Below are positions 53,401 to 63,060 of a DNA stretch of 64,000 bases, in pieces; the stretch's first letter is position 1, and each line of letters opens with the position of its first letter. A model generated the notes under the pieces. That model was given only the letters and a program-made list of their open reading frames with translations. It was not told the origin of the DNA and searched no databases. The stretch covers positions 9,153,001 through 9,217,000 of the forward strand of contig JAILWY010000018.1 of NCBI GenBank assembly GCA_022113835.1, read 5' to 3'. Made by a program: the position numbers and the translations under genes. This DNA is from Atopsyche davidsoni (Eukaryota; Arthropoda; Insecta; Trichoptera; Hydrobiosidae).

Positions 53401-54880
53401 GACATCTCTCCGACCTCCTAATCCCTTACCATTACCACTGTGTGCTTAGTGAAGACGTTATTGATTAACGAGGCTTTATCTATTTACTGTATGAATTATG
53501 AATTCTTAGGTTGAAGGGTTGAAAACGCCACTATCGATTTTTTACCAACGACACTAAGCTTCGAACACACAATGTAATATCCAATACAAAGAATAATTTT
53601 TTCCAGAAATCATTGTATCATATATAATAAAATGATTCCAATTCAGTAATGAAGAGATTGCTACATTTGCATTTAATCGAAACACGAGAAATTTTCTTAA
53701 AACTAAAAAAATCTAATTGCAGACAAATTACGTAAATTCTTTGTACTCCGAGCGCACTGATGACATTTAAGAATTTACATTGATCACACTAATTAAGCAT
53801 TTATAAACACAATTAATTATTTTAATACCAACACGTCTCGTTTTATTTATTCCGGGCGCCTCGCCGAGCTTTAACCAATTTATTATACAAGTAGCCGGTT
53901 TCTTAAGAACGACCATTTTAATGTAAAGCACTTCATGTCTGGAATGCAGTAATATTACTATTAAAATAATGCCCGCTAAAAACTAGTTTATCTCTCGTAT
54001 CTGCGTATGGCGAACAATCGGCTACACATTCTACTTTGCTCTGAGAACACACACTACCGCCCTCGTACACACGCAAGTACTGATATCTATATATAATAAT
54101 CCAAAAATACGACCCAAAAATATTAATAAAACTTTAGTTTTCAATTAACTTAAAACAGCTTTCTAAAAAGTTTACTTAGAATAGAAGCCAAGTATATGTT
54201 TTAATCGATTAATTGGCGATCGAATAAAATCGTGATGTTTTGCGAGCATCAACATTTTGGAACCTACATGATGTCATTTAAATGCCAGAACAATAAAAAA
54301 CTTTTTTAAACTCACAAATATTCGATACTTGGAATCGGAAGCCAATATTTTTTAATACCAATACCATTAAAATTACCATAATTCTTAAGAAATTCCAGAA
54401 CATTCTGCTAGATAAAAAAATATTTATAAAATGGGTAGAACCATTTGAGTATAAATAAATTAGTATTTTAGTATTAGATAAGAATGTTCATAACAAATAT
54501 GAAGTATAGAAAATTGATTGTATTGACATTTAATGTGCATTAAAACTGCCGCATTTAAATACTTTGCAATCACATTTGTGATATGAATATTATTTACGAG
54601 TATTTTCACCAAGCATGGTCATGTCTTCATAAATACATATCAAAATATCATTTAAAAAAAAACATTGTCATCATTACATCGCCAATTCTATTAATTTACT
54701 TTTTCAATTTATTCCTCGAATACAAACTATCCGGCAGCGAATGCTCGAAAAGCCGTGCTCAACTGAGATAATGCGGAAAAACAACTGATAAAAGAACAGA
54801 CACAACGCGAGTCAGCTGAGTGCTTCTATCGCCGAGGAAACCGAGCGCGGCGCGGCCGATAAGCGCCTAATCAGCCTCGA
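50441..54880. other. Non-coding DNA with several regulatory-looking islands
   Basis: Single Su(H)-type sites at 50443-50450 (CGTGGGAA), 52524-52531 (TGTGGGAT) and 53055-53062 (TTCTCACG). A POU octamer ATGCAAAT is at 52106-52113. GC-raised islands at about 50500-50690, 51100-51640, 52080-52620, 53150-53450 and 53840-54070. Short frames here have no domains. No gene recognised. Confidence 0.4.
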
Positions 54881-54960
54881 GCCACCTCGCCCCCCCCCCG
54901 CCCTCCCCCCTCCCCGCCCCACCCACCGTGGGAAGCGGCGCGCACGTGCGCCGCGCCACC
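54881..54960. promoter_or_regulatory. C-rich tract, Su(H) site and palindromic CACGTG box
   Basis: A C-rich run (54890-54920) leads into CGTGGGAA at 54927-54934, a perfect Su(H) site, and then CGCACGTGCG at 54941-54950, a palindromic E-box of the type bound by Hairy/E(spl) and Myc-class bHLH proteins. Motif evidence only. Confidence 0.35.
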
Positions 54961-56367
54961 CGGCCATTAGCGCGAGCAGGACGGCGGCCGCGCGAGCCGG
55001 CGCGAGCGGGACGGCGCGAGCCGGCGCGAGGGGGACGGAGCGAGGGGGACGGCGCGCCGCCGCTCCGCGAGAAACACCCGGCGTACTACCGCAAGGACGA
55101 CCAGCGCTGCCGCACAAAAACGCTTCAATCTAATAAAAATATCTCATATTTAAAAAAAAATTGAATACAGTTGTATGCGTCATTAAATAAGCTTTAATTC
55201 AATGTAAAACTCAATGATTTTTGTTAAGTCTGTATGCGGTTGAGTGCGGTTTTACGGCAAGCGGCAGTGATCATTCGTATGCGAGATTCCGTCGGCGGCG
55301 GGGGCTTCCGGCGAGCACGTACGGGCCGCGGAGGAATGCTCGGCGGCAGGCCGGGGCGGGCGCGCGGCGGGCACGCGCTGGGCGCTGCGGCCGTGCTGGC
55401 GGGCGATGCGCAGGAATTCTGCAGCATGACAAATGTGATGACCTGACTCACCGCGGATTATCCGATGGAGATGTTCAGCGCGGCGATTAGACTGAGATTT
55501 GCGCAATTCGGCGCTCTGTGAAGCCCCGCGCGATGACTCACGACGTCCTCTCGGTGGGTACGCACTGGCGTCACGACTTTGATCTTATCGTTCGTGTTCA
55601 TTTTGATATTTTTTTTTCTCTGCTAATGTGAGTAATCATTTTTTTTATCGATTGATTGTATATACTCATTTATTTTCGATCGAATAGGCGCCGATATTGC
55701 AAATCGCTCGATCAAAATTGGGTGAATACAAGAATGACGTCGAGACGAGTAAAAATTTATCTCTTCTTTATTAAATGATAATACTTAATATTAAATTGTC
55801 GTTCTCTAGAATCCCGGATATTGAAGGTGACTATCGGTCACATCGGCTCCGCGGTGATGATTTCGGGATCGCCGTATCTGCGAGTGAAACAGACGGGTAC
55901 GGGATTTTTAATTTTAACAACCGTCGAATAAATCGGGCGCAATTGCAATCGATCGGTTTCAGAGTTTCGTTATTACAATTCGGAGGGACACTTCCAACTG
56001 TGGTTAAATTTTGTTCTTATCTGACGAGGCGTCTAATTTTTCAGCGATGAAAAAACCTCGCACAAAAAATCCAACCTGTCATAAATAACATCGCTCCATT
56101 TCAGGCTTCGGTGAAATCAGATTTTTTCGGACATCCCCGCCGATGGGCAGCAAACCGAAAACATCGCCGAGACAAAACAAAATAAGTCGAGGCTTGAAAT
56201 ATTTACGACTATTTAAGGCGTCGGCGCAACCCGAGACCGTTCAAACCTGAAAATCTCGGTGGTTTTTTTATTACCAAAGACGGATACCCGTTCTTTCCCC
56301 TGCGACGTCGGGAGTAAGTTATTTGCCGTACAATTAGCTGGCAGGGTGTGGCGGCGGACCGGGGGCT
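54961..56367. other. GC-raised non-coding region
   Basis: Islands 54960-55120, 55230-55600 and 55800-56340 are GC-raised, with overlapping low-complexity frames on both strands (Arg/Gly/Ala/Pro). No domain, promoter or splice structure is recognisable, so regulatory DNA is the best reading. Confidence 0.4.
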
Positions 56368-56500
56368 CGGCCCTCAGCCCCGGCCCTCAGCCCTGGCCCT
56401 CAGCCCCGGCCCTCAGCCCCGGCCCTCAGCCCCGGCCCTCAGCCCCGGCCCTCAGCCCCGGCCCTCAGACCCGGCCCTCAGCCCCGGCCCTCAGCCCCGG
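56368..56500. repeat. Tandem repeat, 12-bp unit cggccctcagcc x11
   Basis: About eleven head-to-tail copies with only isolated substitutions. Because the unit is a multiple of three, open frames run through it as a Pro-Ser-Ala-Leu repeat, which should not be taken for a protein. Confidence 0.95.
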
Positions 56501-59124
56501 CGGCAGTCGACTTTACGATTCTGTAAAATATGGCGGGACGGAAAGCGGACGAGGATTTAGACCGGCTAGTAAAATAATAAAACCCTTATGATTGCGCTAC
56601 ATAAACTCGCGTTAAGGATAAAATATTTACTCTTTTGAATGAGTATAAATATAAAAAAATATATATAAATATGAAAATGATGCCATCAAATCGATTGCAT
56701 GTTATTGTATATTTTTTTGACTCATATTTTTTTCTGTAGACATAACAAAAAACTTTGTTTACCTATGCTTTTCCGATTACACATTTTTGTACTGATGAAT
56801 ATAAATACTTTTATTTATCTATAGTTATGCTTGCATTGGAAATAAAAGCATATCTTCTATTAGATATTTACAAACGCAAAACTATATTTTTTTCATTACA
56901 AAAAACGTGAGATTATATCGTCTGCGTCAGATGTGCCAGGTAGTTTTTGATAAAAGTACGGATGTAGATAATTTAGTTTTGATCTCGAAAGTTCTCAAAA
57001 GTATCGGTTCGCAATCGAAGGAACGTCGGCGACGATCTAGTCCTCCGCGGGCACAATCAATCCGAGCCGTAATCTGCGCGGAAGCGTGTCGCGCACCGCC
57101 GCCCATCGACCGAAACAATCCGGACGGCTCGGATAGGAGAACAAAAAAACGCAAGAAAATAAACATAAAAAGCGGGTGCGCGTGTGTGAGCTCGCCGACA
57201 CACACACACACACACACACCCGCGCGGAGTGTGCGCGGCTCGGGTTGCGCGTGTGTGCGCGCGTGTGTGTGACGGCGCGCACCTGCCCATTTTTCCCACA
57301 GTCTCGCAGGAAGTGATGTCGGAGCGAGATGGCACGAGCAGATAGAGGCGAGGCGTGCCGGCGCGGAGTCCGAGATGCCTCACAAAAACCTGAAGTCACT
57401 TCGCTCTCCGCGGGAAAAAAACGCTCGCGGACTCTCGGGCAGGAAAGCCCGGCCGGGCGCGCGCGGGGGAAAGCCCCTCCGGGCGCTTCGGTGAGTATTT
57501 CCGATGCCCGGAATGTCGATGTACCGTCGCAGGAACTCAATTATCAATGAGTTCGGAGTAATTGCAACGTCGAAAATCATACAGATTCCTGCCGGCACCG
57601 TAAAGTTCAAATCCACCAAAACCGATATAAAAATAATATCACATTGAATAACCGGTAAAACGACAAGTATGGGTATCATTGCATCCTTCTATGTAGCACA
57701 ATAAACCGCAGAAGTCCGTACGAAAGGGATGCGCCAATCATTTTTTTAGTGTCTAAATAAAAATAACTAGCAAATGCTCGCAATCAATGCGAATAAAAAA
57801 TCATTACAGATAATTTGCGGTGTTTTCGTGTCCGCCGCTTGCAGGTAGGCGGTCCGACCGGAGCGAGTTTCTCGGACGCACTCGAGATTGCCTACTTCTC
57901 GCACCGAGGATGTGTCACTTCTTCTTTTTGTCCATAATTATGCATTTATTTACGAGCGGCGAGGCGCACGGGAGCCGCGGACCGCCTCCTCGGGACCCCT
58001 GACGCCGAGTTTCCCTCTCGCAGACACGCGTCGGAGTGTCATGCTTGCACGCAAGTAAAATGTTTTTCAATCACAGATTGGGGACGCTCATCCGATGGTT
58101 CCGATGATTCCTTTCAGAATTAAAGCGCACACAAAATATCTATGTAGCAAATAATTTATCCGATAATTATTTATGCAATGTAAAAAAAAATTGTTTTAAA
58201 AAATTAGATTAGTTTAGATTAAAAAATTGATCGATAACACTTTAGTTTCCGCAGGTAGGTATACAATTTATCACGGAATACCTTCGAGTATTTAGTTTCA
58301 ATTAAAAAAATAGCCTACCTTCAAGATAGTATTTATTACCTGTAAGATAAAATATACACCCTTATCTCTATATGTATATACCTAGGCACTATAAAAACTC
58401 TTCAGATATTCGTGACATTTTGTATTTACTCAATAAAAAATGGATGCCAGTATATACAATGTCAGTGGTGTTTTCGTATTTCCAATCGCTTATCTCAATC
58501 CCGTATATCCTCTGAGATATCCCTTAGATAAGCGTTCAAAATTAGCCTTCAAAAGCAGTTTTTCTCAAAGAAAATAAACAAAATCAGAATTTAATGAAGG
58601 TAGTCGGGAACCCTTTTCGACGAGGAAAATAAAATTGAAAAAGTCTGATCACCATCCCCGCGTTAGATGTTCGTTAAGCCAGCCGGGAGCTTATCTCGGA
58701 CGAATCGTTTATAAAGACCGCCTCATTAGGCCGCAAGAATCTACCATTCAAAATATTATAACTAATAATGAGTAAATTCATTCAAATAGTGACATTTAAT
58801 AGCATATCAGCTTGCTTGCGTTCGAATTGTTTTTCTACCGAACAGATAAGAACAGCTTAAAAAATGTATACTACGCATTTTGATTTTTTATTTCATCGAG
58901 AAATCGAATTCTCCAAATTAAACTCAATAACAATACTTTAAATATAAATAAATTATAATCAAGTATTTATTTATTGTTGTGTAATGGACCGGAAGTACCG
59001 AGCTCAAGATTAGGTTTAGAATAAAACGGTAAAGACCCGCCGGTATTCTCACTGACAGCTTTCTTTCTGTTAGAAAAATATTGAAGTGGCGCCAGTCTAA
59101 GCCGAGACTACGCCAAGAAAAAAA
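56501..59124. other. Non-coding DNA with islands and a Su(H)/E-box pair
   Basis: AT-rich from 56600 to 56900, then a GC-raised, CpG-rich region at about 57000-57560 containing a (CA)n at about 57198-57219. A proneural-type CACCTGC at 57280-57286 lies 6 bp before TTCCCACA at 57293-57300 (TGTGGGAA on the minus strand). Another island is at 57820-58050. Frames on both strands are shadows of composition. Confidence 0.4.
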
Positions 59125-59191
59125 ACAATGGCAGGTCCATTGTCAGATTTTTTGTCAAATTACAAGTAAACAATGGCACATTCTACATTGT
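59125..59191. promoter_or_regulatory. Cluster of SOX-type sites
   Basis: ACAATGG at 59125-59131 and CCATTGT at 59137-59143 form an inverted pair with 5-bp spacing. A third ACAATGG is at 59170-59176 and a related ACATTGT at 59185-59191. Four matches in 67 bp suggest a SoxB-class (SoxNeuro/Dichaete) bound element about 2.6 kb upstream of the HES promoter. Motif inference only. Confidence 0.4.
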
Positions 59192-60624
59192 ATTGTGCCT
59201 GGCGAGCAGGTACGCTTTGGAGAAGGCTCTCGGGGAGCAGAGCGACCACGCCACTGGCACGCCCGGCGCGTGTGCATTTGTATTCTAATCTCTTGCAGTC
59301 GACACTTCCACTACCTAGCTTTATTACAATACCACTCGAGATCAAAATTACAACCTTCCATTCATTTCAATACAAAACAATAGCTAAAACTTACATCAAT
59401 AGGTCATTTTATATATTTTTAGTGGTTAAAATAAATGGTTACTATATAAAGTAGCCGTGATGAACATAAATAGTTATAACAAGTTTTCAAGTGCTATCAT
59501 ATATTTCTATTTTTTTAATACCTTATTGCTAATAAACAAAGTATTTTTTTAATTTTTGTCACATTATTGCGGCGTTGCTTTTTTACTGAATATAGGATAA
59601 CTATTGTAGCTTTTCACGTACAACGCTTCTTTGGAACGAGTTTCCATGACCTTTTTCACCCTTGAATCTCTTCTTCTTGTCGATTCTATGAATATTCAAG
59701 AGCAACGCTTGATCACAAATAATAGCCTGGGAAAACATTCAGTAGCGTGAACCACAGGAGGAGCAAAAAATTTGTCTTGCGATAAAAAACATAAAATGAG
59801 TCATCAACGTGATAAAACCGAGAATGTCCGTGATTGGGAATAATGTTTTTGTCAACAAATTTCGTAAATATAAATAATATTTATTCTAAAATGGTTTTTT
59901 GGAGATTTTTAGGCGTTATGATAAAAACAATAGGGTAATAAAAATCGGCGAACCTTGTAAATATATATCATGTTATTTTTTGTAGCTCCAGACAGACACT
60001 TTGGAGGATAACGGCGCCTCACTCTATAGTCGAGTGATCTGGTTAATGTTCATTGACCTATTACCGGTTGCTCCGCGTTTTTTAAAGGTTTGATTCGAAA
60101 TAAAGAAAATAGAGGATCCATTACACTGACAGAAAGTGATTTCCGCCCGAATAATGCATTTGGTAAAATTAATTGTTACCAAAGAAGACTCAACGAATTT
60201 CAGTAACACGGAGCTTAAAAATATGATACATGCTAAAGAGTCGGTGAACTAAAAAACGCATATGAAAACAAATTGGCAAAGTTGACGCAGGTGCGTGCAG
60301 AAACAAACATAAACATAAAAACTGTACACCGGACCCGTGATATTCGTCGATTTCTCGACCACAAAATAGGAGCCAATACTGAATTGAAAACTAATATCAA
60401 CATTAAAAATAAATGATTCGTGAATTTAAATTAAATTATTTTCAAATCGTAGATTATATCGTAAGTAAACCGAAGCGAAGCGTGCTGCATAGATCTCGGC
60501 GTAATGGGACACGAGTGCGCCAGTCCGGCGCACAGCATTCCTAATGCTGCAATCAAAGCGCAGAAAAAGAGTAACCGGTCGCGGCGCGTGGCCAGCACGC
60601 CCCGCCACTGCCGGGAGCTCGCCT
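59192..60624. other. Intergenic DNA, nothing firm
   Basis: AT-rich between about 59300 and 60440, then rising in GC. No gene or structured repeat recognised. Confidence 0.45.
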
Positions 60625-60669
60625 CGTGCCCAGAGTGCCCAGAGTGCCCAGAGTGCCCAGAGTGCCCAG
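60625..60669. repeat. Tandem repeat, 9-bp unit agtgcccag x5
   Basis: Five consecutive units, the first with one changed base, inside a GC-raised island. Confidence 0.9.
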
Positions 60670-61477
60670 GAGCTGCAACGACTGATCGGGGAGCGATTAC
60701 CGGAGAAGACGCAAAACTGCTCTTCCTTTATTTGTAATTATCAAAAAATATGCCGGAGAGTCATCTCAATTGGCAATCAATTTCATGACTCAATTTGTGG
60801 GGGCAAAATTGTACCGGAGACTGCGCAGATCCTGTTCCTCGAGCACACTTGACTAAATTTCATCGCTCAAGCGTTCCGGGGGAGGCGCGGCAGATGTATC
60901 AAAAAACAAGGGAGCGGAGACGAGCGCGCCGGTCACGCGTCGCGAGTGCGACTCTGAAGGGCAAACACGCCATTAGCGCACGGGCGACGATGCCGAATAA
61001 TGCGAGTGCTATTGAATGCACACGGGAGACTAATTGCCAGTGCGCGGAGGAGTACGAGCGTAGATCACTCGGATCTATCGGGCGGCGGCCGCTGACCTTG
61101 GCGGGAGGGACGCCTGCGCCACGCTCCGGGCACGCGCCGCCCGCCTCCGCGGCTTCCGACCCGCCCGCCCCGCGACCTCCTTCCGCGGAGGAATGCGAGC
61201 GGGTCGACTCGCTTTTCCTTAATCATTTTCTCGGAATGGAGGAAAAACCTGCCCATCCAGGACAGTCGTCGCGCGATATGACAATAGCATTAAGAAAATT
61301 GATAATTATATTCCTTGATTAAAATTTCAAAATTAGTACTTTCTCACACCTTAGTAAATTATTCTGTCGATTTTGATTCGGGCGAGATTGAAGAGCTACC
61401 GCCGGAAAACTGAAAGCTCCCACTAGAAAACTATCGAATTCGTCCGTTTTTTGTTTTAAATAGGAGTGATCGCGCGG
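60670..61477. other. GC-raised upstream region of the HES gene with one Su(H) site
   Basis: A 175-codon frame crosses 60795-61322 but has no domain or good start, and composition explains it. TTCTCACA at 61341-61348 (TGTGAGAA on the minus strand) is a good single Su(H) site about 390 bp upstream of the TATA box. Confidence 0.45.
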
Positions 61478-61487
61478 GGCACGCGGC
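61478..61487 (+). promoter_or_regulatory. Candidate Hairy/E(spl) class C binding site
   Basis: GGCACGCGGC closely matches the GGCACGCGMC site preferred by Hairy/E(spl) repressors. It lies 250 bp upstream of the TATA box of the HES gene, where it could mediate negative autoregulation. Confidence 0.4.
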
Positions 61488-61655
61488 GGCTATGCCGTCC
61501 GCGATTTGTTTATTGTTTGATGGTTCTATAAGTCACGGAAATTCCTAAACATTACATAAGTGCGCTCGCGTGTGCGCGGGCTGCGCGGGGCTGCGCGTGC
61601 GAGCGGCGCCTCCGCGGTAGCGCGCCAGAGCGGGACGGCGCGTGGAGTGTGCGCG

Positions 61656-61773
61656 GCAGCTGTGCGCACAGGTGGCCCCGACTTGTGGGAACCCGCCGAC
61701 CCGAGCGATTCCCACGCTGCGACCACCTGGCCCGGCTATATAAGCCCGGCTTACGTCACGGCGAGACCATTCC
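61656..61773 (+). promoter_or_regulatory. SPS+A Notch-response promoter of the HES gene
   Basis: In order: proneural E-boxes GCAGCTG at 61656-61662 and ACAGGTG at 61668-61674 (both RCAGSTG), then Su(H) sites TGTGGGAA at 61684-61691 and TTCCCACG at 61709-61716, head to head with a 17-bp spacer. A further E-box CACCTG is at 61724-61729, TATATAA at 61737-61743, and an initiator-like ccattcc at 61767-61773. This is the SPS+A architecture known from Drosophila E(spl) bHLH genes, placed directly on the core promoter. Confidence 0.85.
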
Positions 61774-61870
61774 GTATCCGACCGTCGCAGAGAGCGCTCG
61801 CGTCAGGAGAGCGTCAGAGAGAACTGTCAAACTGTCTTGCGAAGTTTCCGATTTTTAAAAGTTTATCGAC

Positions 61871-62533
61871 ATGTCCTACGAGATCGCATACGCCCCCGCC
61901 CCGGCCTTCGACGACGGCGCGCGGCCGGTGTCGCGCACCTATCAGTACAGGAAGGTGATGAAGCCCATGCTGGAGAGGAAGCGACGGGCGCGCATCAACC
62001 GCTGCCTGGACGAACTGAAGGAGCTGATGGTGGCCGCCCTGCAGGCCGAGGGCGAGAACGTGGCCAAGTTGGAGAAGGCCGACATCCTGGAGCTCACCGT
62101 GCGCCACCTGCACGGCCTCAGGAGGAAGAAGAAGCTGGCCGCGAGTCCCGGCGCCGGAGCGGACAGATTCCGCGCCGGCTTCACCCACGCCGCCGCCGAG
62201 GTGTCCCGCTGCCTGGCCGCCACCCCCGGAGTGGACGTGGCCCTGGGCACCCGCCTCATGACGCACCTGGGCCACCGCCTCAACGACATGGACAAGCTGT
62301 CGCCGCTGTGCGTGGAGGTGTCTCCGTGCAGCTCGCCGTGCCCGTCGGGGCCGTCGTCGCCCGCGTCCTCCGAGGCCAGCGCGGCCAGCGCGGCCAGCGT
62401 GGCCTACCGCCTCCCGCTGACGCCGGCCAGCTCGCCGTCGCCGTGCCCGGCCTCTCCCGGCCCGCTGGACTGCTCCACGGCGGGGCTGCTGCGGCTGGCG
62501 GCCCGCGAGGACTCGGTGTGGCGGCCCTGGTGA
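61871..62533 (+). CDS. E(spl)mbeta: E(spl) bHLH-Orange transcriptional repressor (HES family), single exon
   Basis: Nuclear repressor induced by Notch that blocks proneural genes and recruits Groucho (family knowledge). The 220-residue frame starts at the ATG 61871, about 100 nt after the predicted start site. It contains a bHLH at about 24-83 with the [16 protein letters not shown] basic region, including the family-specific proline at 32, and helix 2 reading [12 protein letters not shown]. The Orange domain runs about 98-140 (RFRAGF, then [14 protein letters not shown]). A Ser/Pro/Ala-rich linker follows, and the Groucho-recruiting WRPW is the exact C terminus (217-220). The [21 protein letters not shown] start is very close to Drosophila m-beta and m-gamma, so I call it m-beta-like; orthology within the family needs a tree. 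Intronless and strongly GC-rich, as E(spl) genes often are. The SPS+A promoter and 3' K/Brd/GY boxes support Notch and microRNA control. Confidence 0.97.
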   Translation: MSYEIAYAPAPAFDDGARPVSRTYQYRKVMKPMLERKRRARINRCLDELKELMVAALQAEGENVAKLEKADILELTVRHLHGLRRKKKLAASPGAGADRFRAGFTHAAAEVSRCLAATPGVDVALGTRLMTHLGHRLNDMDKLSPLCVEVSPCSSPCPSGPSSPASSEASAASAASVAYRLPLTPASSPSPCPASPGPLDCSTAGLLRLAAREDSVWRPW

Positions 62534-63060
62534 AGCTCCGCCCGGATTCCCGCACCGCGAGACGTCCGGCCGCATCTGTTCCCCGGCCGAGACCGTCTAC
62601 TCCGAATTGATTACCGGTGTTCGTGTGAAAGTTGTGGACCATTCGATTGAACGCGTCGTCGTCTTCCGTTAGCAATAGTACGATAGATATTAGTACGTAA
62701 TTTAAAATGTGGCCTTTTGGCACAGGATCTGTTTTGTTTTTGTTTTCTCATCGCGAGGACTCAGGCTTTAATTAGATTAAGATTCGCCCACCGCCGGGGG
62801 CTTAGCTATTTTTTTAATATTTAACTGGTAAATCAGCTTTAATAGGTTAGGGATATGTGATATAGATTAAACGCAATATGTACGAGAAAAGATATTGTTA
62901 TTGTACCTGTGATGATGTCGAAACGAAGAATATTGTAACGCGTCTTGACGATTAACGTCAAGCGTGAGTATGACATTTTCTGTATCGCACGAATAATGCT
63001 GACATTCTGTGATACTACTGATTTTAAAAGAATATATAAAATAAACACGATTTATACAAA
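62534..63060 (+). promoter_or_regulatory. 3' UTR of the HES gene with GY, Brd and K boxes
   Basis: GY box GTCTTCC at 62661-62667, Brd box AGCTTTA at 62835-62841, and K boxes at 62856-62862 (TGTGATA), 62907-62913 (CTGTGAT) and 63007-63014 (CTGTGATA). AATAAA at 63040-63045 is a good poly(A) signal, placing all boxes inside the transcript. Confidence 0.75.

Noticed and set aside
56259..56591. Pro/Ser/Ala/Leu repeat protein
   Set aside because: An artefact of a 12-bp tandem repeat read in frame.
57037..57540. 167-codon minus-strand frame
   Set aside because: Crosses a (CA)n tract and CpG-rich DNA, with overlapping frames on the other strand and no domain.
60795..61322. 175-codon + strand open frame upstream of the HES gene
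   Set aside because: Arg/Pro/Ala-rich composition, no recognisable domain, no ATG in a good context or promoter. GC-rich DNA produces long frames by chance.
61814..62610. Long open frames on the minus strand and in the other + frame over the HES gene
   Set aside because: Shadows of a GC-rich coding sequence; the bHLH-Orange-WRPW frame is the real one.
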